DNA of 64,000 bases from NCBI GenBank assembly GCA_014208095.1, contig JACHMT010000005.1, forward strand, positions 434,001-498,000, given 5' to 3'. Position 1 is the stretch's first letter, and every line of letters starts with the position of its first letter. The position numbers were made by a program, and so were the translations under genes. Of the stretch, positions 8,178 through 17,187 are shown piece by piece. Source of the DNA: Actinospineispora eucalypti (lineage in GTDB: Bacteria; Actinomycetota; Actinomycetes; Mycobacteriales; Pseudonocardiaceae). The notes beneath the pieces are model-generated. The model saw nothing but the letters and a program-made list of their open reading frames with translations. It had not been told where the DNA came from and did not search any database.

Positions 8178-9694
8178 GCCCGCTTCCACTCGGCCGGGGT
8201 GAGCAGGCCGTGCCGGACCAGCTCGTGCACCGCCGGGAGGGTGGCCGCGACCAGCTCGCCGGCCGGCCGGCCGTGTGCGGCACCGAGCAGCCCGAGCAGC
8301 TCACCGAGCGTCAGCGCGCCTTGGCAGCCGGCGAGCAGCGCGGCGGCCAGCTCGTCCACCTCGTGCGACCAGCCGGGGCCGTCCATCCGGCGCACCACCT
8401 GGTGTACGGGCGCCCAGCCGTCGGGGCCGGCCGCGCTGTGTCGTTCCAGCAGCACGTTGGGGGCCAGCACCAGCCGCGCGTCGAGCAATGCCGGCCCCGG
8501 GTGCTCGCGCAGCCAGGCCACCCGGTCCAGCCAGGCGGCGGTCTCCGTACCGAGGGTGCCGTGCGGGCCCAGCGGCGCGTCCCTCAGGTCCTCGCAGAGG
8601 ATCATGGGTGTACCGCCGGTCCGGCGCAGCGTGATGAAGCCGAACCCCACCCCCTCCACCCGCTCGGCGTCGAACCAGGCCAGCCACTCCTCGGCCTCCC
8701 GCCGGGCCGCGTCCGAGCCCGGCTCGAGGCCGGAGTCGCGCAGCCAGGTGCCCACGTAATGTGCCGGGTCGACCACCTCGCGCTGGGCGAACCAGGCGTC
8801 CAGCGGGGTGTCCGCCGGCAGCCAGGACACCACCCGGTCCGGCCAGTCCTCCCCGCGCACGTGCAGCCAGCAGGCCAGCAGCTGCGCCACGCCGCCCTCG
8901 TTGAGCAACTCCGGCAGCGTGCCGACCAGGCGCGCGGCCACGTCGTCGCCGGCCAGCCCGGAGTCCCGGTAGGTGTGCCGGACCCGGGCCGGGCCGGCCA
9001 CGAACGGCGGGTTGCTGACGATCTGGTCGAACCGCTCGCCGGCCACCGGCTCCAGCCAGGACCCGCCGCGCAGGTCCACGTCCACCCCGCTGAGCGCAAA
9101 GGTGGCGCCGGCCAGCGCCAGCGCTCGCGGGTTCACGTCGGTGGCCACCAGCTGGTCCGCGTAGGCGGCCGCGTGCAGGGCCTGCACCCCGCAGCCGGTG
9201 CCCAGGTCCAGCAGCCGGCCGGCCGGGCGGCGCACCGTGGCGGCGGCCAGGCTCAGCGAGGCCTGGCCGACGCCGAGCACGTGGTCGCCGGTGAGTGGTT
9301 CCGGCCGGCCGCGCATCCGGGCCAGGTCGGTGTCCGAGACCACCCACCAGGAGCCGTGCTCGTCACCGTGCGGGCGCACGTCCAGCGCCGCGGCCAGGCC
9401 GGAACCCGAAGGGCGCAACAGGCCGGCGGCGACCGCGTCCGGCACGGTCACCGGCGCAAGCGCCTCGGCGAGCGCCGGCTCCGCCTCCGCGTCGCCGAGC
9501 AGGAACAGCCGGATCAGCGCGCCGAGCGCACCGCCGTCCCGGCTGGCCAGGCGCGCCGGGGTCGGCTCGTCGCGGCCGAGTGCGGCGTGCGCGGCGTCGC
9601 CGAGCAGCGCGGGCACCCCGTCGACGTGGTAGCCGGCCCGGTCGAACGCCTCGCGCAGCCCGCCGCACAGCTCGGGGGTGAGTCGGGGGAGCAT
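8174..9694 (-). CDS. SAM-dependent methyltransferase, HemK/small-MTase type
   Basis: A 506-residue protein with an N-terminal helical region (residues 1-150), a class I methyltransferase core (LLDLGTGCGVQALHAA as SAM loop, LVATDVNPRALALA) and the catalytic NPPF of QIVSNPPFVAGPARV, the signature of enzymes that methylate a planar nitrogen (glutamine or nucleobase). A C-terminal winged-helix-like extension (ALTLGELLGLLGAAHGRPAG) follows. Actinobacterial homologues of this length are common, but the substrate is not established. It is the first gene of a two-gene unit with dtd. Confidence 0.82.
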   Translation of the reverse strand: MLPRLTPELCGGLREAFDRAGYHVDGVPALLGDAAHAALGRDEPTPARLASRDGGALGALIRLFLLGDAEAEPALAEALAPVTVPDAVAAGLLRPSGSGLAAALDVRPHGDEHGSWWVVSDTDLARMRGRPEPLTGDHVLGVGQASLSLAAATVRRPAGRLLDLGTGCGVQALHAAAYADQLVATDVNPRALALAGATFALSGVDVDLRGGSWLEPVAGERFDQIVSNPPFVAGPARVRHTYRDSGLAGDDVAARLVGTLPELLNEGGVAQLLACWLHVRGEDWPDRVVSWLPADTPLDAWFAQREVVDPAHYVGTWLRDSGLEPGSDAARREAEEWLAWFDAERVEGVGFGFITLRRTGGTPMILCEDLRDAPLGPHGTLGTETAAWLDRVAWLREHPGPALLDARLVLAPNVLLERHSAAGPDGWAPVHQVVRRMDGPGWSHEVDELAAALLAGCQGALTLGELLGLLGAAHGRPAGELVAATLPAVHELVRHGLLTPAEWKRA

Positions 9695-9731
9695 GCGCCG
9701 ATCCTGTCATTTGGCGTGGGATGCTGGGCAC

Positions 9732-10316
9732 ATGACCACGAAGCTGTGCCTCGCGCAGGATCCGGAGGCGGACGAGCTGCTGGCCGGCAGCTCCCTCGCG
9801 CTGCTGTTCGGCATGCTGCTGGACCAGCAGATTCCGATGGAGAAGGCGTTCCGGGGGCCGAAGGACATCGCCGACCGGATGGGCGGCCTGGACCTGCGCC
9901 GCATCGCCGAGGCGGAGCCGGAGGAGTTCGCGGCGGTGATGGCGCGGCGGCCGGCCGTGCACCGGTTCCCCGGCTCGATGGCCAAGCGGCTGCAGGCCCT
10001 CGCCGCGTACCTGATCGAGCACTACGACGGTGACGTGGACGCGATCTGGACCAGGGACGACCCGGACGGCCGGACGGTGCTCGCCCGCCTCAAGGCGCTG
10101 CCCGGTTTCGGTGAGCAGAAGGCGAAGATCTTCCTGGCGCTGCTCGGCAAGCAGCGCGGCGTCACCCCGGAGGGCTGGCGGGAGGCCGCCGGAGACTACG
10201 GCGAGGAGGGCGCGCACCGGTCGGTCGCGGACATCCACGATCCGGAGAGCCTGGGCCAGGTGCGGGCGTTCAAGCAGAAGATGAAAGCCGCCACCAAGGC
10301 GGAAGCCCGGAAATGA
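9732..10316 (+). CDS. HhH-GPD-type base-excision repair protein
   Basis: A 194-residue protein of the HhH-GPD DNA glycosylase fold: ALLFGMLLDQQIPMEKAFRG at the N-terminus and a helix-hairpin-helix LKALPGFGEQKAKIFLALLG near residues 122-141. The usual catalytic Lys of bifunctional glycosylases is not obvious, and the FeS cluster is absent. It may recognise damaged bases; the substrate is unknown. ATG 9732 lies 38 bp from the divergent methyltransferase start, so the two share a very short promoter region. Confidence 0.8.
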   Translation: MTTKLCLAQDPEADELLAGSSLALLFGMLLDQQIPMEKAFRGPKDIADRMGGLDLRRIAEAEPEEFAAVMARRPAVHRFPGSMAKRLQALAAYLIEHYDGDVDAIWTRDDPDGRTVLARLKALPGFGEQKAKIFLALLGKQRGVTPEGWREAAGDYGEEGAHRSVADIHDPESLGQVRAFKQKMKAATKAEARK

Positions 10317-10388
10317 AGCCGGCCGCCAAGGCGAAGGCCTGAGCCGCGTGACACGATGGAGGGGACGCCGAAGCAGGGAGGTGGCGTC

Positions 10389-10742
10389 GTGAGGGATCCG
10401 AACCCGGGCGACAACCCGGACGAGATCACGGTGATCACCGACGCGCCGATGTCCTACCAGGACCAGCTGGCCGCGCGCCGCCGCCGTTACTCGATCATGA
10501 TGTTCATGCGGGTGCCCTGCCTGGTGCTCGCCGCGGTCTTCTACAACACCCCCTGGCTGGCCGCGACACTGATCATCCTGTCCATCCCGTTGCCGTGGAT
10601 GGCGGTGATCATCGCCAACGACCGGCTGCCGTTGAAGCGGACCAAGTTCCAGCGCTTCCGGGCGGACGCCGAGCAGCTGGAGAAGCCGGTCGAACGCCGC
10701 CAGCTGGATTCGGGCGAGGGGCGCATCATCGACGGCGGCTGA
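10389..10742 (+). CDS. DUF3099 membrane protein (Rv2709-like)
   Basis: A 117-residue protein with two central membrane helices (MMFMRVPCLVLAAVFYNTPW, then a second starting TLIILSIPLPWMAVIIAN), a basic cytoplasmic link and an acidic C-terminus. It belongs to DUF3099 by layout and position next to DUF3039, exactly as Rv2709/Rv2708c near sigB in M. tuberculosis. GTG 10389 is chosen because GGGAGGTGG lies about 8 nt upstream; ATG 10356 is an alternative with no site. Function unknown. Confidence 0.8.
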   Translation: MRDPNPGDNPDEITVITDAPMSYQDQLAARRRRYSIMMFMRVPCLVLAAVFYNTPWLAATLIILSIPLPWMAVIIANDRLPLKRTKFQRFRADAEQLEKPVERRQLDSGEGRIIDGG

Positions 10743-10766
10743 CCGCCGGGATGGCATGATGGACGG

Positions 10767-11015
10767 GTGAGCACCGTTACCCTGCCCGAGGTCGAGACGC
10801 GCCCGGAGGGCACCGACAGCACGGGCAACGATGAGCCCAAGATGTTCCACTACGTGCGCAAGGACAAGGTCGCGGAGAGCGCCGTGATGGGCAACATGGT
10901 GGTCGCCCTGTGTGGGGAGAAGTTCCCGGTGACCCGATCGCCCAAGCCCGGCTCGCCGGTCTGTCCCGAGTGCAAGAAGATCTACGACGCCCTGCCTCCC
11001 GGCGGCGGCGCTTAG
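10767..11015 (+). CDS. DUF3039 small Cys-containing protein (Rv2708c-like)
   Basis: An 82-residue protein with the conserved FHYVRKDKVAESAVMG segment and three Cys (LCGEKF, VCPECK) that form a likely zinc ribbon together with the His of FHYV. It follows DUF3099 by 24 nt and converges on yihY, the same neighbours as in mycobacteria. Start is GTG 10767, 6 nt after a CATGAT box, so it may be leaderless. Function unknown. Confidence 0.85.
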   Translation: MSTVTLPEVETRPEGTDSTGNDEPKMFHYVRKDKVAESAVMGNMVVALCGEKFPVTRSPKPGSPVCPECKKIYDALPPGGGA

Positions 11016-11029
11016 GGCGCGCGGGAGAC

Positions 11030-12013
11030 TCAGCGCTCCTGGGCGAGCAAGCGGCCCAGTCTGCGCAGCCCGAGCAGGCGTTGCAGCTTCCGCCGGCCCA
11101 TGCTGGGCCGGACCGGCCAGGTCTCCTGGATGGCGTTGTTCAGCTGCGCGCCGAGCACCACGGCGAAGCCGATCAGGAAGGCGAACAGCAGCAGCGCCAC
11201 CGGGGTGGCCAGTGCGCCGTAGGTGAAACCGGTCTCCGTGATGGTGGCGATGTAGAAGCGCAGGCCGGTGGCGGAGATGGTGAACACCGCCATGGCCAGC
11301 AACGCCCCGGGCAACAGGCGCCGCCACGGCAGGCTGCGGGGCAGCGCGACCTTGTACAGCGTGGTCAGGCCGAGCACCACGACCAGCACCACGGTCGGCG
11401 TGTAGTAGACGTTGATCAGGTTCAGGATGGTCGGTGTCCAGGAACCGGGCAGCACCTTGCCCAGCAGCTCCGGGCCGAGCGCGACCAGCGGGAACGTCAC
11501 CACCATGAGCACCAGCGCGAGCAGGTAGATGAGCAGCGCGAAGATCCGCTGCCAAACCGGGTGCCGGATGCTGTACTGCTCGTGCGCGAAGGTGATCGAG
11601 TCCACCAGGGAGGAGATCGCCGAGGAACCGGCGAACAGCGCGATCGGGAAGCCGATCGAGATGATGTCCGCGCGGCCCTTGCTCAGGATGTCGATCACGG
11701 TCGGCTCGATGGCCTGGGAGACCACCTCCCCGGTGAAGATGGTGTCGGCGAACCGGATCAGGCCGTGCTGCACGGCGATGAGGCTCTCCTGGCCGAACCA
11801 GCCGGTCACGTAGCCCATGCTGCCGAGCAGCCCGAGCAGCAGCGGGGGCAGCGACAGCGCCTCCCAGTAGGCCGCCTGGGCGGCCATGGAGAAGATGCCG
11901 TCGTTCCACGACTTGGACAGGGTGCGCACGATCATCCGGCGCACCGGCGAGCCGGGGATGGCCTCCGCCCCCTGCTCCGCCACGTCCGCTTCCGCGTTTG
12001 TCTGTGTCCTCAT
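11030..12013 (-). CDS. YihY/BrkB-family inner membrane protein
   Basis: A 327-residue polytopic protein with the six membrane helices of the YihY/UPF0761 family, including the conserved AAYWEALSLPPLLLGLLGSM, GALATPVALLLFAFLIGFAV and GAQLNNAI segments. The N-terminal 40 and C-terminal 40 residues are charged and cytoplasmic. Corresponds in position to Rv2707. The family has been proposed as transport or membrane-tethering proteins; no activity is assigned. It converges on DUF3039 with a 14-nt gap. Confidence 0.88.
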   Translation of the reverse strand: MRTQTNAEADVAEQGAEAIPGSPVRRMIVRTLSKSWNDGIFSMAAQAAYWEALSLPPLLLGLLGSMGYVTGWFGQESLIAVQHGLIRFADTIFTGEVVSQAIEPTVIDILSKGRADIISIGFPIALFAGSSAISSLVDSITFAHEQYSIRHPVWQRIFALLIYLLALVLMVVTFPLVALGPELLGKVLPGSWTPTILNLINVYYTPTVVLVVVLGLTTLYKVALPRSLPWRRLLPGALLAMAVFTISATGLRFYIATITETGFTYGALATPVALLLFAFLIGFAVVLGAQLNNAIQETWPVRPSMGRRKLQRLLGLRRLGRLLAQER

Positions 12014-12301
12014 CGCACCGTCAAGTCTGCTGTACGCCGGGTCTCATCGCCCAGTTCCCCGGCGCGCCACGCCGGACGGGTGCCCTGGCCGGGCCCGCCG
12101 GCGCCGAGATTAGACTCTCCAGTCGCCGGCCCGGCGAACGAGCGGCAAAGATCCGCCGCGGCCGACCGGCCGGACAGACAGAGCGAGGGTGACAGGGGGA
12201 GTCCTCGCGGGTTCCGACGCGGCAGTGCGGCCGCGTGGCCAGCAGCGAGGCAGCGGCACGGCTGCCGCCCTTCGTGGGCGACCGCCGTGGAGGGGAGTTG
12301 C
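12014..12301. other. Long leader before the helicase gene, nothing recognised
   Basis: The 288 bp between the divergent yihY and helicase starts contain no ORF with coding character and no riboswitch I can identify. A GGAGGGGAG ribosome binding site (12292-12300) ends it. The length suggests a 5' untranslated region of the helicase. Confidence 0.4.
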
Positions 12302-14056
12302 GTGTCCGAGCCGGGCTCATCGTCCGCGTCAACAGCGGTGTCCGACACCGCATCCGCCGGACCCGGGCTGCGGGCGTGGCAGCGCCGCGCGCTGGCCCGC
12401 TACCTGGCGGCCAGGCCGAGGGACTTCCTCGCGGCGGCCACGCCGGGCGCCGGGAAGACCACCTTCGGGCTACGGGTGGCGGCCGAGTTGCTCGCCGACC
12501 GCACGGTCGGCGCGGTCACCGTGGTCACGCCGACCGAGCACCTGAAGTACCAGTGGGCGGAGGCGGCCGCCCGGGCCGGCATCTCGCTGGACCCGGAGTT
12601 CCGCAACACCGGCGGCCGCACCTCGGCGGACTACCACGGTGCGGTGCTCACCTACGCCCAGGTGGCCGCGCACCCGGTGCTGCACCGGGCGCGCACCGAG
12701 ACCCGCCGCACCCTGGTGATCCTGGACGAGGTCCACCACGCCGGGGATGCCAAGTCCTGGGGCGAGGCGGTCCGCGAGGCGTTCGAGCCGGCCACCCGGC
12801 GGCTGGCGCTCACCGGGACGCCGTTCCGCAGCGACGACAACCCGATCCCGTTCGTCACCTACGAACCGGACGGCGAGGGCGTGCTGCACAGCCGGTCCGA
12901 CCACTCCTACGGCTACGCGGACGCCCTGCGGGACGGCGTGGTGCGGCCGGTGGTGTTCCTCGCCTACTCGGGGCAGGCCAGCTGGCGGACCAGCGCGGGG
13001 GAGGAGTTCACCGCCCGCCTGGGTGAACCGCTCACCGCCGAGCAGACCGCGCGGGCCTGGCGCACCGCGCTGGACCCGGGCGGCGAGTGGATCTCCGCGG
13101 TGCTGGCCGCCGCCGACACCCGGCTGTCCCAGCTGCGCGCCCGGGGCATGCCGGACGCCGGCGGGCTGCTGATCGCCACCGACCAGACCACCGCGCGCGC
13201 CTACGCCCAGCTGCTGCGCCAGCTCACCGGTACGGCGCCGGTGCTGGTGCTTTCCGACGAGGCCGGCGCGTCCGCCCGGATCGCCGCGTTCGCCGAGTCG
13301 AACGAGCGCTGGCTGGTCGCGGTGCGGATGGTCTCCGAGGGCGTGGACGTGCCCCGGCTGGCCGTCGGCGTGTACGCCACCAGCGCGTCCACCCCGCTGT
13401 TCTTCGCCCAGGCGGTCGGCCGGTTCGTGCGGGCCAGGCAGCCGGGGGAGACCGCATCGGTGTTCCTGCCCAGCGTGCCCGCGCTGCTGGAGCTGGCCAG
13501 CGCGCTGGAACGGCAGCGCGACCACGTGCTGGCCAAGCCGGACCGGCCCAAGGAGGGCTGGGACGACGACCTGCTCGCCGATGCGCAGAAGCAGAAGGAC
13601 GAGCCGGGCGAGGACGAGAAGGCGTTCACCGCGTTAAGCGCGGACGCCGAGCTGGACCAGCTCATCTTCGACGGCGCCTCCTACGGCACCGCCACCTTCG
13701 CCGGCAGCGACGAGGAGCAGGACTTCCTGGGCCTGCCCGGGCTGCTCGAGCCGGACCAGGTGCGCGCCCTGCTGGAACAGCGCCAGCGCACGCAGCTGGT
13801 GCAGCGGTCGGCGGTGGCCGAGGCGCCCAAGCCGCCCGCCCCCGAGCCCTCGGAGCGCCCCGCGAGCACCCACCAGCGCCTGGCCGGCCTGCGCAAGGAG
13901 CTGAACACGCTGGTCGCGCTGCACCACCACCGCACCGGCAAGCCGCACGGGGTGATCCACGGCGACCTGCGCCGCACCTGCGGCGGCCCGCCGACGGCGA
14001 TGGCCACCCTCGAGCAGCTGGAGGAGCGCATCGCCACGCTGCGCTCCTGGCGCTGA
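12302..14056 (+). CDS. DEAD/DEAH-box (ResIII-type) superfamily 2 helicase
   Basis: A 584-residue SF2 ATPase. Walker A is TPGAGKTTFGLRVAAEL (residues about 43-59), motif Ia VVTPTEHLKYQW, Walker B/DEAH is ILDEVHH, motif III ALTGTPFRSDD, and the C-terminal RecA domain has VAVRMVSEGVDVPRLAVGVY (motif V) and FFAQAVGRFVRARQ (motif VI). A charged linker and a C-terminal helical region with LVALHHHRTGKPHGVIHGDL follow. This family occurs widely in actinobacteria near sigA; its substrate is unknown. GTG 12302 follows a strong GGAGGGGAG site. Confidence 0.88.
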   Translation: MSEPGSSSASTAVSDTASAGPGLRAWQRRALARYLAARPRDFLAAATPGAGKTTFGLRVAAELLADRTVGAVTVVTPTEHLKYQWAEAAARAGISLDPEFRNTGGRTSADYHGAVLTYAQVAAHPVLHRARTETRRTLVILDEVHHAGDAKSWGEAVREAFEPATRRLALTGTPFRSDDNPIPFVTYEPDGEGVLHSRSDHSYGYADALRDGVVRPVVFLAYSGQASWRTSAGEEFTARLGEPLTAEQTARAWRTALDPGGEWISAVLAAADTRLSQLRARGMPDAGGLLIATDQTTARAYAQLLRQLTGTAPVLVLSDEAGASARIAAFAESNERWLVAVRMVSEGVDVPRLAVGVYATSASTPLFFAQAVGRFVRARQPGETASVFLPSVPALLELASALERQRDHVLAKPDRPKEGWDDDLLADAQKQKDEPGEDEKAFTALSADAELDQLIFDGASYGTATFAGSDEEQDFLGLPGLLEPDQVRALLEQRQRTQLVQRSAVAEAPKPPAPEPSERPASTHQRLAGLRKELNTLVALHHHRTGKPHGVIHGDLRRTCGGPPTAMATLEQLEERIATLRSWR

Positions 14057-14176
14057 CCGCCAGCTGACCGATCCCGCCACCGGTGCGGCCTGATCGTCTT
14101 AGGCCCGCGCTTGACCGCCGGACGCGTCGCTCGGCGACCCGGCGGGCGCTCTCCCCGGAGTGCGTTGCGCACCCTT

Positions 14177-14200
14177 TGGCTCTGCGTGGAGATATGCAAC
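14177..14200 (+). repeat. Solo copy of the dispersed TGGCTCTGCGTGG motif
   Basis: TGGCTCTGCGTGG (14177-14189) followed by AGATATGCAAC lies in the 218-bp gap between helicase and aminotransferase. The same 13 bp bounds the element at 32942-33254 on both sides. Three intergenic copies in one 64-kb window point to a dispersed repeat. Confidence 0.6.
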
Positions 14201-14274
14201 ATCCGGCGTGCGGGATTCTTCGGGCGCCCGGACAGGGGGTGGGTGCTCGAGCTTGCGGGGTAGCGTCGGGGGTC

Positions 14275-15504
14275 ATGGGGTTCGAGGTGGCCGCCGTGCG
14301 TGCCCGGTTCCCGGCGCTGGCCGACGGCCGGGCCTGGCTGGACGGGGCCGCCGGCACCCAGGTGCCGGAATCGGTGATCGATGCGGTCACCGATGTCTAC
14401 CGGTCCGGGCTGGGTAACCAGGGCGCCGCGTTCGCCACCAGCCACCGGCTGGGCGGGCTGGTGGCCGACGCCCGCCGCGCGGTGGCCGACCTGGTCGGCG
14501 CCCCGGACCCGGCCGGCGTGGTGTTCGGCCCCAGCACCACCGCGCTGACCTACCGGTTCGCCGGTGCGCTGGCCGCCGGCTGGCGACCCGGTGACGAGGT
14601 GGTGCTCACCGAGCTGGACCACGAGGCCAACGTGGGGCCGTGGGCGCGCGCGGCCGAGCGGGCCGGGGCGGTGGTGCGGATGGCCCCGTTGGACCGGCTC
14701 AGCGGCACGCTGCGGACCGAAACCGTCGCCGGGCTGCTGAACCACCGGACCCGGCTGGTCGCGGTCACGGCGGCGTCCAACCTGCTCGGCACGATGCCGG
14801 ACGTGCCGGCCATCGCCGCGGCGGCGCGTGAGGTGGGCGCGGTGACCTACGTGGACGGCGCGCACCACTGCCCGCACGCCGTGGTCGACCTGCCGGCACT
14901 GGGCGCCGACCTGTACGTGACCAGCGCCTACAAGTGGTACGGGCCGCACCTGGCGGCCGTGGTGGCGCGCGAGCCCGGGCTGCTGGACGGACTGGCGGTG
15001 GACAACCTGCGCCCGGTGACCGGGACCGCGCGGTTCGAACTGGGTACCAACCCGTTCCCGGCCCTGGCCGGGGTGGCGGCGGCGGTGGACCACCTGGCCG
15101 GCCTGGTCGAAGGCCCGGGCGCCCGACGGGAACGGCTGGCCCGGTCGATGGCCGGCGTGGTGCGGCACGAGCGGGGGCTGGCCGGGGCGCTGCTGGCCGG
15201 TTTGCGGGACGTGCCGGGTCTCAGTTTCCTGCCGGGCTGGGAGGAGCCGGCGGGGCGGCGGGCGCCGACCGTGTCGTTCCGCCTGGCCGGCTGGTCACCG
15301 GCCGAGCTGGCCGGGGAGCTGGACCGGGCGGGGGTCAACGCCTGGCACGGCACGGCCTACGCGCTGGGCGCCGCCGAGGCGCTGGGCATCGCCGGGAGCG
15401 GGGGCGCGGTGCGCGCATCGGTGAACCTGTACAACGACTCCTCGGACGTATCCCGGCTGGTCGAAGCGGTCCGGAAATGCGCAACGGGGCGAGGACCCGG
15501 TTAG
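14275..15504 (+). CDS. Class V aminotransferase / cysteine desulfurase-like PLP enzyme
   Basis: A 409-residue fold-type I PLP enzyme. Visible are VFGPSTTALTYRFAGAL (phosphate loop), LTELDHEANVGPW, TAASNLLGTMPDVPAI, the cofactor Asp in VDGAHHCPH, and the Schiff-base Lys in TSAYKWYGPHL. This matches the cysteine desulfurase-like subfamily (TIGR01976-type), distinct from IscS/SufS because the C-terminal catalytic Cys loop is missing. Substrate unknown. ATG 14275; the stop codon lies in the loop of a terminator hairpin. Confidence 0.85.
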   Translation: MGFEVAAVRARFPALADGRAWLDGAAGTQVPESVIDAVTDVYRSGLGNQGAAFATSHRLGGLVADARRAVADLVGAPDPAGVVFGPSTTALTYRFAGALAAGWRPGDEVVLTELDHEANVGPWARAAERAGAVVRMAPLDRLSGTLRTETVAGLLNHRTRLVAVTAASNLLGTMPDVPAIAAAAREVGAVTYVDGAHHCPHAVVDLPALGADLYVTSAYKWYGPHLAAVVAREPGLLDGLAVDNLRPVTGTARFELGTNPFPALAGVAAAVDHLAGLVEGPGARRERLARSMAGVVRHERGLAGALLAGLRDVPGLSFLPGWEEPAGRRAPTVSFRLAGWSPAELAGELDRAGVNAWHGTAYALGAAEALGIAGSGGAVRASVNLYNDSSDVSRLVEAVRKCATGRGPG

Positions 15505-15519
15505 AGTCCCCGCCCCGTC
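15483..15519. terminator. Hairpin terminator with the stop codon in its loop
   Basis: ACGGGGCGAGGAC (15483-15495) pairs with GTCCCCGCCCCGT (15507-15519), one mismatch in 13 bp. The 11-nt loop contains the TAG stop (15502-15504) of the aminotransferase. It separates this gene from the convergent DUF7455 gene and can serve both directions. Confidence 0.7.
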
Positions 15520-15543
15520 GCGGTGGTCTTTCGTCTCGCCGGC

Positions 15544-15726
15544 TCAGGCGCCGGACTGGAGGTCTACCGACAGCTCGCGGAGCTTTGCTTCGTGTGCCCG
15601 GGCGTGGTGCCCGCAGAAGAGCAGTTCGCCCCCGGAAGGGAGTACCGCTCGAACCTTTGCCGCTGCTCCGCAGCGGTCACAGCGGTCGGCGGCGGTGAGC
15701 TCGGGCCGGACAAGTGTTCCTGGCAT
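15544..15726 (-). CDS. DUF7455 small zinc-ribbon-like protein, copy 1
   Basis: A 60-residue protein with DRCDRCGAAAKVRAVLPSGG and LLFCGHHARAHEAKL; the two CxxC-type Cys plus Cys/His/His should bind one zinc ion. ATG 15726 has a strong GGAGGAGG site. A paralogue with the same core is at 16912-17109, on the same strand on the other side of the EamA gene. Such proteins are ubiquitous in actinobacteria beside sigA; function unknown. Confidence 0.87.
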   Translation of the reverse strand: MPGTLVRPELTAADRCDRCGAAAKVRAVLPSGGELLFCGHHARAHEAKLRELSVDLQSGA

Positions 15727-16031
15727 GGCTGCCTCCTCCGTCTCCGACACCGGCGGGACCGGTGCCCTCGTGCGGGACGTCACCGCGACGACTTGTGTCC
15801 TCTCGGTCCCGCTACTCTTCCAGACGAATTGCCGCCCCGCACGTGTTCCGTACTCAGACGCGACATCCGTCACTGTCCCTTAGCGTGTCGGTTACACCCG
15901 TTACCGCCCGTTGCGGCTGCCAACAATCATCCGCTCGACCCGTTGTGCAGGCAATCCGGCATCTGCCGTAACAACAAGTGTCCGGTTGGTTCCTCTAGGT
16001 GACAGGGCGTGACCACACACGGAAAGGGACG

Positions 16032-16934
16032 ATGAACACAAAAATCTCGGCGGGGCTCGAGCGTGTTCCGGCTCCGGCGGTGTTCCTGCTGGGTGGCGGC
16101 TCGATGTACCTGGGCGCGGCGCTCGCCGTGGGGCTGTTCGAGGTGCTCAGTCCGTCCGGGGTGGCCTGGCTGCGGCTGCTCGGCGCGGCGGTGGTCCTGG
16201 TGGCCTGGCGGCGCCCCGGCCGGGCCGCGTGGCGGGGCCGCCCGCTGCTGCTGGCCGGGCTGTTCGGCGTGGTCACCGGGCTGATGAACATCGCGTTCTA
16301 CGAGGCGATCGCCCAGCTCCCGCTGGGCACCGCCGTGGCCATCGAGTTCTGCGGGCCGGTCGCGGTGGCCGCGCTGTCCTCCCGGCTGCTCCGGGACTGG
16401 GCCGCGCTGCTGCTCGCCGCGCTCGGCGTGCTGCTCATCGCCGACGTGCGGTGGTCGGGCAGCCCCACCGGGGTGCTGTGGGCGCTGGCCGCCGCCGCCG
16501 CGTGGGCCGGCTACATCGTGCTGGCCAAACGGGTGGCCCAGTACGGCAACGGGGTGGACGGGCTGGCCGTCGGGTTCGCGGTGGCCACCGTGGTTCTCTC
16601 GCCGTTCGCGCTGGGCACCGGGCCGGCCTGGTCCAGCGCCCGGCTGCTGCTGCTCGGCGTCGGGGTGGGAGTGCTGAGCAGCGTGCTGCCCTACGTGCTG
16701 GACCAGGTGGTGCTGCGCCGGGTCGGCCGCGCGCGGTTCGCCGTACTGCTGGCGTTGCTGCCGGTCACCGCCACGGTGGTGGGCCTGCTGGTGCTGGCCC
16801 AGGTGCCCGGCATCGCCGAGACCGCCGGCATCCTGGCCGTGGTCGCGGCGGTGGCGCTGCGCTCGCGCGACGGCGACAGCCCCGAGGACCCGGACGGTCC
16901 CGGGGACGCCGTCAGTTCACCGTCTCCAGGGTGA
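16032..16934 (+). CDS. EamA/DMT-family exporter, RhtA-like
   Basis: A 300-residue inner membrane protein with ten predicted helices in two EamA repeats. MNIAFYEAIAQLPLGTAVAI and EFCGPVAVAAL are characteristic of the RhtA (threonine/homoserine exporter) branch. An amino acid or small metabolite is the likely substrate. ATG 16032 follows GGAAAGGGACG. The last 23 bp (16912-16934) overlap the 3' end of the convergent DUF7455 copy 2, so transcripts of the two overlap. Confidence 0.87.
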   Translation: MNTKISAGLERVPAPAVFLLGGGSMYLGAALAVGLFEVLSPSGVAWLRLLGAAVVLVAWRRPGRAAWRGRPLLLAGLFGVVTGLMNIAFYEAIAQLPLGTAVAIEFCGPVAVAALSSRLLRDWAALLLAALGVLLIADVRWSGSPTGVLWALAAAAAWAGYIVLAKRVAQYGNGVDGLAVGFAVATVVLSPFALGTGPAWSSARLLLLGVGVGVLSSVLPYVLDQVVLRRVGRARFAVLLALLPVTATVVGLLVLAQVPGIAETAGILAVVAAVALRSRDGDSPEDPDGPGDAVSSPSPG

Positions 16935-17109
16935 CCGCGTCCCGCCGCAGCCGCGCCTCGTAGACCCGGGCGTGGTGGCCGCAGAACAACAGCTCGCCGC
17001 CACTGGGCAGCACCGCGCGCACCTTGGCCCTGGCGCCGCACCGGTCGCATCGGTCGGTGACGTTGAGGGGCAAGGTGGCGCTGATCGATGCGGCCTCGGT
17101 GGCGGACAT
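16912..17109 (-). CDS. DUF7455 small zinc-ribbon-like protein, copy 2
   Basis: A 65-residue paralogue of the protein at 15544-15726: DRCDRCGARAKVRAVLPSGG and LLFCGHHARVYEARL. The central 30 residues are nearly identical between copies and the ends differ, so this is an old duplication under constraint. ATG 17109 is preferred over 17121 because GGAGACGGCG precedes it. It lies 80 bp downstream of sigA reading the same way seen from sigA's 3' side, but upstream in transcription order of the EamA-facing junction. Confidence 0.85.
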   Translation of the reverse strand: MSATEAASISATLPLNVTDRCDRCGARAKVRAVLPSGGELLFCGHHARVYEARLRRDAVTLETVN

Positions 17110-17187
17110 CGCCGTCTCCATTCTGGTCGGCGGGGGAGCCTCTACCGGAATGGTCGGTACTCCTGGGTCAGGTGTTACCTAACGCTG

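Noticed and set aside
10910..12301. N-terminal extension of the helicase frame
   Set aside because: It is antisense to yihY and His/Gln/Gly-rich; GTG 12302 with a strong ribosome site begins the helicase fold.
12014..12301. Riboswitch or structured leader before the helicase
   Set aside because: No cobalamin, c-di-AMP, SAM or other known core motif could be matched; only GC-rich local stems.
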